From assembly GCA_900551115.1 (NCBI GenBank), contig URUY01000029.1, forward strand, positions 1 through 41,634: a stretch of DNA of 41,634 nucleotides, in the 5' to 3' direction. This document shows positions 7,686-16,343 of this stretch, piece after piece. How positions within the stretch are numbered: the stretch's first letter is position 1; every line of letters begins with the position of its first letter. A program made the position numbers and the translations under genes. The DNA is from an uncultured Lachnospiraceae bacterium (GTDB taxonomy: Bacteria > Bacillota > Clostridia > Lachnospirales > Lachnospiraceae). The notes beneath the pieces were generated by a model. The model was not told the origin of the DNA and did not search any database. It saw only the letters and a list, made by a program, of their open reading frames with translations.

Positions 7686-8369
7686 ATGGAAAAGATTTAC
7701 ACAGGTAAGACCAAAGATGTTTTTGCATTGGATAATGGCAATGTACTGCTGAAATTTAAGGATGATTGTACCGGAAAAGACGGAAAATTTGATCCGGGCG
7801 AAAATGCAGTCGGACTGACAATTGAGGGAATCGGCAGAGAAAATCTGAAAACATCTGTTTATTATTTTGAAAAGCTGAAGGCAGCAGGTGTGAAGACGCA
7901 TTATGTAAGTGCTGACGTAGAAAATGCAACTATGGAAGTGCTTCCGGCAACTGTTTTTGGACACGGCTTGGAAGTAATCTGCCGTTTGGTAGCAACAGGC
8001 AGCTTTATCCGCCGTTACGGTGAATACATGGAAGACGGCACCAAGCTGGAAGGCGGTTATGTAGAAACTACTTTTAAGGATGATGCAAAGGGTGACCCGC
8101 TGGTAACCAAGGACGGTCTGGTTGCACTGGGCGTTATGAGTGCTGAGATGTATGACAGCATGAAGGAACAGACTCTGGCTATTACCAAAGTAGTTGCAGA
8201 TGACCTTGCAAAGAAGGGCATGGAGCTGTATGATATTAAATTTGAATTTGGTTACAGCAAAGACGGTGAAGTTATCCTGATTGATGAAATTGCCAGCGGT
8301 AACATGAGAGTATATAAAGACGGAAAGATTGTAGATCCTATGGATTTGACAGCCATGATTCTTGCTTAA
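7686..8369 (+). CDS. purC: Phosphoribosylaminoimidazole-succinocarboxamide synthase
   Basis: SAICAR synthetase joins aspartate to CAIR using ATP, in the step after PurE in de novo purine synthesis. The 227-residue length and opening 'MEKIYTGKTKDVFALDNGN' match the bacterial PurC family. Other family marks are 'EVICRLVATGSFIRRYG', 'PLVTKDGLV' and 'LIDEIASGNMRVY'. The ribosome site AAGGAG lies about 10 bases upstream. The gene is monocistronic here, with terminators on both sides, while purE-purM-purN-purD lie about 22 kb downstream. The 214-base leader (7472-7685) shows a TTGACA at 7554-7559 but no matching -10 at proper spacing, and I see no purine riboswitch or PurR-type box. Confidence 0.97.
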   Translation: MEKIYTGKTKDVFALDNGNVLLKFKDDCTGKDGKFDPGENAVGLTIEGIGRENLKTSVYYFEKLKAAGVKTHYVSADVENATMEVLPATVFGHGLEVICRLVATGSFIRRYGEYMEDGTKLEGGYVETTFKDDAKGDPLVTKDGLVALGVMSAEMYDSMKEQTLAITKVVADDLAKKGMELYDIKFEFGYSKDGEVILIDEIASGNMRVYKDGKIVDPMDLTAMILA

Positions 8370-8375
8370 GAATAA

Positions 8376-8406
8376 AGCCGCGAGATTTATTCCCGCGGCT
8401 TTTTTG
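8376..8406 (+). terminator. Rho-independent terminator after purC
   Basis: AGCCGCG (8376-8382) pairs with CGCGGCT (8394-8400), followed by six Ts. It lies 6 bases past the purC stop. Confidence 0.92.
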
Positions 8407-8516
8407 CGCCCGGAAAATGGGAGGATATAAAAAATATCCTGCTGATGCAAACTTTTTTTCTCTCTGATTTATCTTTATATATGTAACATGAAAATTACAA
8501 AAGGAGAGAAGAGATT

Positions 8517-9152
8517 ATGAAAAAATTAGCAGTTTTAGTACTTACAGGAGTTATGAGCTTTACCATTATGGCCTGCGGACCGAAAACCGAGGGAACTTCG
8601 GGGGCAGGAACTGAGACAACAGGCAGTACCGTAGAAGAAAACGAAAGCACCGCAGCAGGTGAAGAGACTGTGGATGCACCGGAAACGGAAGAACAGCCGG
8701 AAGGAACCACAGAAAATACGGAAGCACAGCCGGAGGAAACCACAGAAAATACAGACCAGCCCGCAGAGGGGGAGAACGAAGGCTCCGATGGTGAATATCA
8801 GGTTGGCGATTTGGATAACTTTGACGTGGACAGCGAGCTGGTTGCTGCATTTGGCGCAGATGTAAAGACAGCAGTTGCAAATCAGGATTTGGAAGCACTG
8901 GCTGATTTGGCATTTTTCCCTATGTACATCGGTTTTGCAGACGGCGGTGTTTCCGTTAATTCCAGAGAGGAATTTATAGAGCTGGGAGCAGAAAAGATTT
9001 TTACACAGGAGATGATAGATGCAATCGCAGCGGCAGATGAAAACAGCCTTTCTGCCAGCAGGGCAGGCTTTTCTCTGACAGATGACGGTTCACCTAACAT
9101 TGTTTTTGGCGTAGCGGACGGCAGCCTGGCTGTTATGGGAATGAATTACTAA
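8517..9152 (+). CDS. Secreted lipoprotein with an acidic Thr/Glu/Pro linker
   Basis: A 211-residue protein. Residues 1-20 form a lipoprotein signal peptide (Lys-Lys, hydrophobic core) ending in the lipobox IMAC, so Cys20 is the expected lipid anchor. A low-complexity linker follows, rich in Glu, Thr and Pro, with the near-repeat 'EQPEGTTENTEAQPEETTEN'. The C-terminal 110 residues look like a small folded domain with short helices then strands ('AVANQDLEALADLAFFP', 'GSPNIVFGVADGSLAVMG'), reminiscent of NTF2-like or DUF4878-type folds, but the family is not certain. It lies on its own between purC and the SEC-C gene. The function is unknown; the position is the outer face of the cytoplasmic membrane. 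Confidence 0.85.
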   Translation: MKKLAVLVLTGVMSFTIMACGPKTEGTSGAGTETTGSTVEENESTAAGEETVDAPETEEQPEGTTENTEAQPEETTENTDQPAEGENEGSDGEYQVGDLDNFDVDSELVAAFGADVKTAVANQDLEALADLAFFPMYIGFADGGVSVNSREEFIELGAEKIFTQEMIDAIAAADENSLSASRAGFSLTDDGSPNIVFGVADGSLAVMGMNY

Positions 9153-9185
9153 GACAGATGAGAGAATGCAAGTCGGAAAAAAGGA

Positions 9186-9214
9186 TTGTTTTTCTTTTTG
9201 CTTTGTATTATACT
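9186..9214 (+). promoter_or_regulatory. Promoter for the SEC-C protein gene
   Basis: TTGTTT (9186-9191), 17 bases, TATACT (9209-9214), 41 bases before the ATG at 9256. Confidence 0.6.
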
Positions 9215-9255
9215 TACGAGGTATAAACAACTAATGAAGCAAGGATGGTAAAGAT

Positions 9256-9762
9256 ATGGCATTATTAGAGCAGTGGAGAAAAACAGCATATTCCGAAACC
9301 GCGGACAAGCAGGCGCTTCAGCAGCTGTGGACCGCTTATTTTCAGGAAGAAAAAGATATTTATGCAGAGCTTTTAAAGAACCCTGATGAAGTGGTAAAGG
9401 GTACCGTAAAGGAACTGGCTGAAAAATTCGGTGTAAGCCTTATGAGCATGACAGGTTTTCTGGATGGTATCAATGAGAGCTTAAAGGAGCCTAACCCTAT
9501 TGAGGAAATGGAAGAGGATACCGAGGTAAGCCTTCCTATTGACAAGGAACTGCTTTACAAAAATATGGTGGCGGCTGAGGCTGACTGGCTGTACAATTTG
9601 GAAGAGTGGAACGATATCTTCGATGAAGATACCAGAAAGGCTCTGTATAAAGAGCAGAAGGCATCCACTACTATCCGTAAGGAGCCTAAGGTGTATCCCA
9701 ATGATCCCTGCCCCTGCGGAAGCGGTAAGAAATATAAAAAGTGCTGTGGGAAAAACGCATAA
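9256..9762 (+). CDS. SEC-C metal-binding domain protein
   Basis: A 168-residue cytoplasmic protein. The last 22 residues are the SEC-C motif 'NDPCPCGSGKKYKKCCG', a zinc-binding tail known from SecA and from many unrelated proteins. The rest is acidic and helical, with 'LAEKFGVSLMSMTGFLDGINESL' as its most recognisable segment; this combination is common in Lachnospiraceae as an uncharacterised protein. The tail in SecA binds SecB and ribosomes, so a ribosome- or chaperone-linked role is possible but not shown. It has its own promoter and a strong terminator (9772-9801). Confidence 0.9.
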   Translation: MALLEQWRKTAYSETADKQALQQLWTAYFQEEKDIYAELLKNPDEVVKGTVKELAEKFGVSLMSMTGFLDGINESLKEPNPIEEMEEDTEVSLPIDKELLYKNMVAAEADWLYNLEEWNDIFDEDTRKALYKEQKASTTIRKEPKVYPNDPCPCGSGKKYKKCCGKNA

Positions 9763-9771
9763 AGCAAAAAG

Positions 9772-9801
9772 AGCCATGTGGACATAACGCATGGCTTTTT
9801 T
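9772..9801 (+). terminator. Rho-independent terminator
   Basis: AGCCATG (9772-9778) pairs with CATGGCT (9790-9796), followed by a run of Ts to 9801. Confidence 0.92.
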
Positions 9802-9903
9802 CTAATACAGAAATTACTGATAACTGTTATGCTTATGAGGGAAAAATATAGAAAGTAAAGTAAGAGAAGGCAGTTATAGAAAAATGAATAAAGGGGAGAC
9901 AGG

Positions 9904-12900
9904 ATGCTTGCACGAAACAGTTTAAAGAGTCTTTTACGGGCAAAAGGCAGGACAACGCTGTTCTTTCTTCTGATTGTGCTACTTACCCTGCTTATGAGTA
10001 TGGGCGTCAGCATTTTAGCAGTGGTGAAGGGCTTTTTGAAAGACTGCAATGAATTTTATACAACTATCGGTGTATTAGAATACAAGGGAACCCGGTATCC
10101 GGATGAAATCATTTATGATGCCGGTATGCAGGAAGAACTGGCAGCGCTGGACCTGTCACCGTTACTTACGGACGAGGCGGTAAAATCCTTTTCCCTGTCG
10201 GATAAAAGGCTTGGAATCATAACAGGACTAGACAGAAAGGATTTCGGTGTCTGTGCGCGTAATGAAGCGGTGCTGATTTTAGGCGGCATTACCGGTACCG
10301 GTATGGAAGAAGAGGGCAGTGAGATACTGTCGGCTAATGTATACGAGGTACTCTATGCCCATGAAGATAAGACCGGTACCATGACGTTTATAGAGCAAAA
10401 TGAAGCATATCCTTTGGAAAAGGGAAAAACCTATCTGGCACACGGAGAGTTTTATTACGGAAGATCCTCCTATCCGTATTTCCGCATTACGGAATTTTCC
10501 AGTATCCCGGCTATGGAACAGGGAGCCGTTCTTACGCCTCTTGTTGAGGTAAAAAAGGAAAACGGGGAATACCGGATACCAAAGGACTCGCCCTTTTATA
10601 TGATGGCAGAGATTTTAAAGGTTCGGAACAACAGTGTGGTTTTGCAGGCTGCTCCTGACGTGGAGACACTTCCTGCATTCCATCAGGAACAGCTTTCTCT
10701 TACGGAAGGAACCTTTTTCTCAAAAGAGGATTATGGGGAAAATAAAAAGGTCTGTATGATAAGCGAACAGCTTGCAGGCGTGCTTTCGGTACAGGTTGGA
10801 GACAGTCTGGAAATAGGAGCTGTTTCCCGGAAAGGTATGGACATCTATCAGTCTTATTATCCAAAAGACGGCTTTGATACGGTGGATACCTATGTGATAA
10901 AGGGAATCTTTAAGGGAGAACCTGATTACAATTATTACGTGTATGTACCAAAGGATGAAGAAACGGCAGCCCTTTCGGGGACGGACGGCGGTTATACCAT
11001 AGGACAGTTTGTCTTAAAAAATGACAGGGCAGAAGTCTTTGAGCAGAAAGCCAAAACGCTGTTAAACGGCAGGCTTCATCTGACCGTTTACGACCAGGGC
11101 TACGCGGTAGCATCACGTTCCTATATTTCCATTCTGATGGTTACCCGGATTGCCACGGTTTTGTGCGGGATTGCAGCGGCGGCGGTGCTTTTACTGTTTG
11201 GCTATCTTTTTGTATACAGACAGAGAGAAACGGCGGAAATCATGGTACTGCTTGGGACAAAGCAGACAAAAATCCTTTGGTATTTTGAGGCAGGGGCAGG
11301 TCTTGTCGCTACCCTGGCGGCATTTTTGGGCGGAATACTGGGATATCTGCTGCATGGAACGATTGTGGGGAGAATAGCAGGAATAGCAGAAAGCTTACAG
11401 GTAAAGCCGGAGAGCTTCAGTGAAATGAATCTGAGTATTATCAGGATTCTTTCCTTCAAGCCGGATTTGACCTATCTGCTTTTTTTAGGCGTAACGGTTT
11501 TAGTGGCAGCAGGTGCCTTTCTCAGTATTTTTTGTTTTGTCCGGGCTGCACTTGTAAAAAAACAGGGACACGGCAGGAAGGTTATGCAGGTAAAGCCGGT
11601 GAAAAGAAGCTCCCGTCTTTCCGGCAGTGCTTTTAAATATACGTTTCTGTCCATAAGGCGGAGCGGACTGCGGAGCCTGGCGGTACCGGTACTGGCGTTT
11701 CTTGCAGTTGTACTTACGGGAAGTCTGGTGCAGGCGGCAGCAGGGTATCGGGAACGGCTTTCTGATGTCTGTACGAACACGGATATCCGTGTGTATTTTA
11801 CAGATATCAAAGGAAAAGGCATCCATAATCTGGTAGTGGACAGTGAGAAGACGGCAGAATTGTATTTTACGGGTATCCCGGAAGAACTGTATGCAGAGAG
11901 GCTGCAGCCGTATTTATATCTGGCAAGTGAAAAAAATGATGCAGACTTTGAAGATATCCACCTGTATATCCCGAAAGGGGCTTACCGGCGGGAAACCATG
12001 ACGGCGAAGTTTAACAGAGGCTATAACATTACGTTTACCAATTCCTTACGGAATGCATCGGATTTTTACTTCTTAAATGAGCTGGAAACAAGATGGCTTT
12101 CCGGGTATGATGAAAGCTTTCTTGCAGAAACGGAAGTAAAAGACGTAAATGACTGTGTGGTGTCAGAGGGCTTTTTAAGAGACAGGGGACTTTCTTTAGG
12201 AGACTGTTTTAAGGTAGCTGTGAATATAGAAGGGGAAGAGGGCCGGTACATGGAACTTTTGTTCCGTATAGTGGGGGCTTATCCGGCATCGGATGGGACC
12301 GAAACGATTTATTCTCCTCTTAGACTGGCTTTCATAACGCCCATTATCTGGGGAGAGGACAGAGCATCCGGCAGCGCTGCGGAAAACGGCAGGCTTTGCT
12401 ATGAGCTTACAAATGGTGAAAAGCAAGGGATGCGCCGGTCAAGCTTTGTATCGGCAAAATTTCTGGTTGAATCAGCAAATCTTAAGCCGCTCAGAAACTA
12501 CTTGAAGGAACAGGGCTTTTCGGAGGTTTTAAATGCAGGAGAGATACGGCAGTTTATTGTAATAGAAGACAGGGAATACCAGAATACGGTAAGCAATTTA
12601 AAGCAGCAGATTTTATATACGGACTATTTGTATCCGGTATTGTATGCGCTTATTATTTTGATGGGCATAACGGTGGCATGTCTTTTGACGGCAGGAAGAA
12701 AAAAAGAAATGGCACTGATGCGCGGCATGGGCGCTAAAAAAGGGCGGATATTGCTTACCTTCCTTTCGGAGCAGTTTTTACTCTGCCTTTTTGGGTGTCT
12801 TTTTGGATTTGTTTTTTGGTATGTGACCGGTAACGGTTTTGCCTGGAGGCACCTATGGCTTGGGGCGGTTTTCCTTGCAGGCTATACGGCGGGCAGCCTT

Positions 12901-12963
12901 TTTTGGGTGTTTAGGATAAATCATGTAAAGCTGTCTGTGCTGTTTGCGGATAAAGAGGAGTAG
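9904..12963 (+). CDS. ABC transporter permease with two FtsX-type modules
   Basis: A 1019-residue membrane protein. One membrane segment lies near residues 20-40 ('LFFLLIVLLTLLMSM'), followed by a large outer domain to about residue 400, then three membrane segments (about 405-540), a second N-terminal segment near 590-610, a second outer domain, and three final segments (about 905-1000). This doubled layout is typical of FtsX/MacB-like permeases such as the BceB, YknZ and VEX types. 'AEIMVLLGTKQTKILW' and 'MALMRGMGAKKGRILLTF' are the cytoplasmic coupling segments of the family. ATG 9904 follows GGGGAG. The partner ATPase starts 13 bases downstream. The likely role is peptide or lipid export or antimicrobial resistance; the substrate is not deducible. 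Confidence 0.9.
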   Translation: MLARNSLKSLLRAKGRTTLFFLLIVLLTLLMSMGVSILAVVKGFLKDCNEFYTTIGVLEYKGTRYPDEIIYDAGMQEELAALDLSPLLTDEAVKSFSLSDKRLGIITGLDRKDFGVCARNEAVLILGGITGTGMEEEGSEILSANVYEVLYAHEDKTGTMTFIEQNEAYPLEKGKTYLAHGEFYYGRSSYPYFRITEFSSIPAMEQGAVLTPLVEVKKENGEYRIPKDSPFYMMAEILKVRNNSVVLQAAPDVETLPAFHQEQLSLTEGTFFSKEDYGENKKVCMISEQLAGVLSVQVGDSLEIGAVSRKGMDIYQSYYPKDGFDTVDTYVIKGIFKGEPDYNYYVYVPKDEETAALSGTDGGYTIGQFVLKNDRAEVFEQKAKTLLNGRLHLTVYDQGYAVASRSYISILMVTRIATVLCGIAAAAVLLLFGYLFVYRQRETAEIMVLLGTKQTKILWYFEAGAGLVATLAAFLGGILGYLLHGTIVGRIAGIAESLQVKPESFSEMNLSIIRILSFKPDLTYLLFLGVTVLVAAGAFLSIFCFVRAALVKKQGHGRKVMQVKPVKRSSRLSGSAFKYTFLSIRRSGLRSLAVPVLAFLAVVLTGSLVQAAAGYRERLSDVCTNTDIRVYFTDIKGKGIHNLVVDSEKTAELYFTGIPEELYAERLQPYLYLASEKNDADFEDIHLYIPKGAYRRETMTAKFNRGYNITFTNSLRNASDFYFLNELETRWLSGYDESFLAETEVKDVNDCVVSEGFLRDRGLSLGDCFKVAVNIEGEEGRYMELLFRIVGAYPASDGTETIYSPLRLAFITPIIWGEDRASGSAAENGRLCYELTNGEKQGMRRSSFVSAKFLVESANLKPLRNYLKEQGFSEVLNAGEIRQFIVIEDREYQNTVSNLKQQILYTDYLYPVLYALIILMGITVACLLTAGRKKEMALMRGMGAKKGRILLTFLSEQFLLCLFGCLFGFVFWYVTGNGFAWRHLWLGAVFLAGYTAGSLFWVFRINHVKLSVLFADKEE

Positions 12964-12976
12964 GCGGAGGGATGTT

Positions 12977-13645
12977 ATGAGTATTTTGGAATGTAAAAAC
13001 GTAACCTACAGTTATGAAGGAAAATACCAGAAGCAGGAGGTTTTAAAAGGAGCAGACGGTGTTTTCCGTGAGGGAAAAATCTATGCGCTGGTGGGAAAGT
13101 CGGGCAGCGGAAAGAGTACGCTGCTTTCCCTGCTGGCGGGACTGGACCTCCCGAAATCAGGGGAAGTGCTTTATAAAGGACAGCCTACGTCAGGGATGGA
13201 CTTAGACCGTTACAGAAGAGAGGATGTGGCTGTTATCTATCAGAATTACAAGCTGTTTCCCATGCTTACCGTAATGGAAAATATTACCTATCCCATGGAA
13301 CTGAGGGGCATAAAAAGGAAGGAAGCGGAACAACAGGCAAAGACGCTTCTTTCTAAGGTCATGCTTTCTGAAGAGCTGCTGCCCAAATTTCCGGCCATGC
13401 TCTCCGGCGGAGAACAACAGAGAGTGGCGATTGCAAGGGCCCTGTCTCTTTCATCGAAGCTGCTTCTGGGGGACGAACCCACAGGAAATCTGGATACGGA
13501 AAACAGTGACAACATCATAGAGCTTTTGATACGTCTTGCCCATGAGGAAAAATACTGCGTCATTATCGCAACCCATGATGTTTCTATTTTAGACAGGATG
13601 GATGAGGTGTACCGTGTAAAGGACGGACGTCTTGAAAATTTTTAA
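12977..13645 (+). CDS. ABC transporter ATPase (MacB/LolD-like)
   Basis: A 222-residue ATPase that powers the preceding permease. The Walker A is GKSGSGKST (residues 40-48), the signature is LSGGEQQRV, the Walker B runs into 'LLLGDEPTGNLD', and the switch His sits in 'VIIATHD'. The 'DEPTGNLDTENS' wording is typical of the MacB/LolD/FtsE group that works with FtsX-like permeases. ATG 12977 was chosen over an in-frame ATG at 12944 because GGCGGAGGG lies just upstream. It is the second gene of a two-gene operon. No two-component system neighbours it, which would have been expected for a bacitracin-type Bce module. Confidence 0.95.
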   Translation: MSILECKNVTYSYEGKYQKQEVLKGADGVFREGKIYALVGKSGSGKSTLLSLLAGLDLPKSGEVLYKGQPTSGMDLDRYRREDVAVIYQNYKLFPMLTVMENITYPMELRGIKRKEAEQQAKTLLSKVMLSEELLPKFPAMLSGGEQQRVAIARALSLSSKLLLGDEPTGNLDTENSDNIIELLIRLAHEEKYCVIIATHDVSILDRMDEVYRVKDGRLENF

Positions 13646-13652
13646 AACCCTC

Positions 13653-13681
13653 TTTACAGCGGGAGCAAAATGCGCTAGAAT
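13653..13681 (+). promoter_or_regulatory. Promoter of the T-box/thrS operon
   Basis: TTTACA (13653-13658), 17 bases, TAGAAT (13676-13681). Transcription would begin near 13688, at the start of the T-box leader and 40 bases past the ABC operon stop. Confidence 0.8.
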
Positions 13682-13689
13682 ACAGCTTA

Positions 13690-13975
13690 TAAAAGATGTT
13701 CGCAAAGCACGGACAGTATAGAGCAATACTTTGAAGAGAAGAGTAGGATAAAGCAAAGCAGACAGAGAAAAGCGCCCGGAGAGCCGGTGGTGGAAGCGCT
13801 TGTGTAAAGCTTATCCCAAGACCGCCTCTGAGTGACTCCAATAAAGTCCGCAGACCTGCGTTACGGGTGCAATGAGAGGTTCTGTGCCGTGACAGATAAA
13901 CGGTGCAGGGCAAGCAGGGTGGAACCGCGTTGATACGTCCCATGCATTACTTAGGTAGTGCGTGGGATTTTTTTG
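13690..13975 (+). ncRNA. T-box leader (threonine-specific)
   Basis: This is an RNA switch that reads uncharged tRNA-Thr and then lets transcription continue into thrS. The T-box core AGGGTGGAACCGCG is at 13916-13929, the hallmark that pairs with the tRNA acceptor end. Stem I contains the AGAGA-type and GGTGG elements (about 13725-13800). The specifier is probably ACC at 13821-13823, a Thr codon, in the usual place before 'GCCTCTGAGTG'. The terminator hairpin is 13938-13967 (13 pairs, loop TTAG) followed by seven Ts. The competing antiterminator would use the T-box core. The first gene under its control is the small protein at 13995, and thrS is second. Confidence 0.95.
13938..13974 (+). terminator. 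Conditional terminator of the T-box
   Basis: The arms 13938-13950 and 13955-13967 pair over 13 positions with a few G-U pairs, followed by seven Ts (13968-13974). It forms when charged tRNA-Thr is plentiful. Confidence 0.92.
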
Positions 13976-13994
13976 ATTGAAAGGAGATGAAAGT

Positions 13995-14225
13995 ATGGAA
14001 AAGAAGACAGTAAAGGATTTGGCAGTAAAGCTTTTTAAAGGAGAAGTGACTGTAAACAAAAGAGACTTATGGCTTGTGGGAGGCATCTGCCTTTTAGCAG
14101 GCGTAGTATATGGGCTTATTATGGCTCCCTGGACCAGGGGCGTTACAATCGGCTGCAATAACGGCAACGGATGGGGTGGCTGTGACTGCGGTGATTGCTG
14201 CTGCGAAGAAGATACAGATAACTAA
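13995..14225 (+). CDS. Small single-span membrane protein with a Cys-rich tail
   Basis: A 76-residue protein beginning MEKKTVKDLAVKLF. ATG 13995 follows AAGGAG by 8 bases. Residues 31-46 ('LVGGICLLAGVVYGLI') form one membrane segment. The C-terminal tail is Gly/Asn-rich and then Cys-rich: CNNGNG...CDCGDCCCEED, with six Cys, a likely metal- or disulfide-binding site. It is the first gene after the threonine T-box and lies 21 bases before thrS, so it is expressed when threonyl-tRNA is short. The function is unknown; nothing in it suggests a synthetase role. It might be exported or membrane-anchored; topology cannot be settled. Confidence 0.88.
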   Translation: MEKKTVKDLAVKLFKGEVTVNKRDLWLVGGICLLAGVVYGLIMAPWTRGVTIGCNNGNGWGGCDCGDCCCEEDTDN

Positions 14226-14246
14226 ATTTTAGAAAAGAGGTTTATT

Positions 14247-16211
14247 ATGAAAATTACATTAAAGGACGGTTCCGTAAAGGAATATGAAAACGCATTAAGC
14301 GCTTATGATATTGCACTCAGTATCAGTGAAGGACTGGCGCGTGTTGCCTGTGCTGCTGAAATAAACGGCAAGGTAGAGGATTTGCGTACGGTAGTAAATG
14401 AGGACTGTGAATTAAATATTTTAACTGCCAACGATAAAGAGGGATTGCGTGTAGTACGCCACACCGCTTCCCACGTGCTGGCAGAGGCAGTAAAGAGGCT
14501 GTTCCCGGAGGCAAAGCTGGCTATAGGACCGGCTATCGATACCGGCTATTATTACGATTTTGAGCATGAGCCCTTTTCCAGAGAGGATTTGGATAAGCTG
14601 GAAGCAGAAATGAAAAAAATCATCAAGGAAGGCAATAAGCTTGAGAAGTTTACTCTGCCCAGGAATGAAGCCATTCAGTTTATGGAAGAGAAAAACGAGC
14701 CTTACAAGGCAGAGCTTATCCGTGATTTGCCGGAGGATGCCGTGATTTCCTTCTACAGTCAGGGAGATTTTGTGGATTTGTGTGCCGGACCTCACCTGAT
14801 GAGTACCAAGAGCATCAAGGCCTTCAAGTTGACCTCTTCTTCCATGGCATACTGGAGAGGAAAGTCGGAGAATGCCCAGCTGCAGCGTATTTACGGTACT
14901 GCTTTCAATAAAAAAGAAGAGCTGGAAGAATATTTGGCTTACCTTGAAAATATCAAAAACAGAGACCATAACAAGCTGGGGCGTGAAATGGAGCTGTTTA
15001 CCACAGTGGACGTTATCGGTCAGGGTCTGCCGCTTCTGATGCCAAAGGGCGCTAAGATTATCCAGACCATGCAGCGCTGGATTGAAGACGAAGAGGACAA
15101 TAACTGGGGCTATATGCGTACCAAGACGCCTCTCATGGCAAAGAGCGATTTGTATAAAATTTCAGGACACTGGGACCACTATAAGGACGGCATGTTCGTG
15201 TTTGGTGATGAAGAAAAAGATAAGGAAGTATATGCTCTTCGTCCCATGACCTGTCCGTTCCAGTACTATGTGTATAAGGCGGGCCAGAAATCCTATCGTG
15301 ACCTGCCCTGCCGTTACAGCGAGACCTCGACACTTTTCAGAAACGAGGATTCCGGTGAGATGCACGGACTGACCCGTGTACGTCAGTTTACCATTTCCGA
15401 AGGCCATCTGATTGTAAGACCTGACCAGATGGTAGCAGAGTTCAAAGATTGTCTTGCACATGCAAAATACTGTCTGGAGACTTTGGGCGTGGGAGATGAC
15501 GTAACCTACAGGCTTTCCAAATGGGATCCCAACAATAAGGAAAAATATATCGGGGATGCAGCGGTTTGGGAGGAAACCCAGGGCCATATCAGAAGCGTGC
15601 TGCAGGAGCTTTCCATTCCCTTCTATGAAGCAGAGGGCGAGGCAGCCTTCTACGGTCCTAAGGTAGATATTCAGGCAAAGAATGTGTACGGCAAGGAAGA
15701 TACCATGATTACCATCCAGTGGGATGCACTGATTGCAGAACAGTTTGACATGTACTATATCGACCAGAACGGCGACAAGCAGCGTCCTTATATCATCCAC
15801 AGAACCTCCATGGGCTGCTATGAGAGAACACTGGCATGGCTGATTGAAAAGTATGAAGGCAAGTTCCCTACATGGCTGTGTCCGGAACAGGTGCGTGTGC
15901 TTCCGATTTCCGAAAAATATGCAGATTATGCATCTAAGGTGGCAGCAGAGCTTAAAAAGAACGGTATTTTGGTAACAGTGGATAACCGTTCCGAAAAAAT
16001 CGGCTACAAGATTCGGGAAACCAGACTGGCTAAGGTTCCTTATATGCTGGTAGTGGGACAGAAGGAAGAAGAGGACAATGTGGTTTCCGTAAGAAGCCGT
16101 TTCTTAGGCGATGAAGGACAGAAGCCTTTAGACGTATTTATGAAGGATATTTTGGAAGAAATCCGCTTAAAGGTTATCAGAAAAGAAGCCGTACAGGAAG
16201 AAAATAAGTAA
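14247..16211 (+). CDS. thrS: Threonyl-tRNA synthetase
   Basis: A class II synthetase that charges tRNA-Thr. The 654 residues carry a TGS domain (1-60), the editing domain with the zinc/catalytic motif HTASH (His72, His76), the catalytic core with 'RPMTCPFQYYVYK', 'RYSETSTLFRNE' and 'MHGLTRVRQFT', and the anticodon-binding domain from about 550 ('WLCPEQVRVLPIS'). Length and domain order are standard. AAGAGG precedes ATG 14247. The gene is second in the operon under the threonine T-box. No rho-independent terminator is visible right after its stop, and the 132-base gap to the next gene is AT-rich. Confidence 0.98.
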   Translation: MKITLKDGSVKEYENALSAYDIALSISEGLARVACAAEINGKVEDLRTVVNEDCELNILTANDKEGLRVVRHTASHVLAEAVKRLFPEAKLAIGPAIDTGYYYDFEHEPFSREDLDKLEAEMKKIIKEGNKLEKFTLPRNEAIQFMEEKNEPYKAELIRDLPEDAVISFYSQGDFVDLCAGPHLMSTKSIKAFKLTSSSMAYWRGKSENAQLQRIYGTAFNKKEELEEYLAYLENIKNRDHNKLGREMELFTTVDVIGQGLPLLMPKGAKIIQTMQRWIEDEEDNNWGYMRTKTPLMAKSDLYKISGHWDHYKDGMFVFGDEEKDKEVYALRPMTCPFQYYVYKAGQKSYRDLPCRYSETSTLFRNEDSGEMHGLTRVRQFTISEGHLIVRPDQMVAEFKDCLAHAKYCLETLGVGDDVTYRLSKWDPNNKEKYIGDAAVWEETQGHIRSVLQELSIPFYEAEGEAAFYGPKVDIQAKNVYGKEDTMITIQWDALIAEQFDMYYIDQNGDKQRPYIIHRTSMGCYERTLAWLIEKYEGKFPTWLCPEQVRVLPISEKYADYASKVAAELKKNGILVTVDNRSEKIGYKIRETRLAKVPYMLVVGQKEEEDNVVSVRSRFLGDEGQKPLDVFMKDILEEIRLKVIRKEAVQEENK

Positions 16212-16284
16212 AAAAAGAAAATAAATAAACAGAAATTAGTAAGTGCATAAAAATAATAAGTGAATAGGGCAAAGGCTGTGCATA

Positions 16285-16320
16285 ATTATCAAATATTTCA
16301 GTCATACTATTTTTGATAAT
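16285..16320. promoter_or_regulatory. Inverted repeat upstream of the DUF1540 gene
   Basis: ATTATCAAA (16285-16293) is repeated exactly as its reverse complement at 16312-16320, with an 18-base spacer. It ends 24 bases before ATG 16344 and AAAGGAGG lies between. The spacing of two half-sites by about 27 bases fits an operator for a dimer-of-dimers regulator or an RNA hairpin; no -10/-35 pair of good quality was found around it. Confidence 0.5.
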
Positions 16321-16343
16321 GAACATTAAAAGGAGGACCTAAT

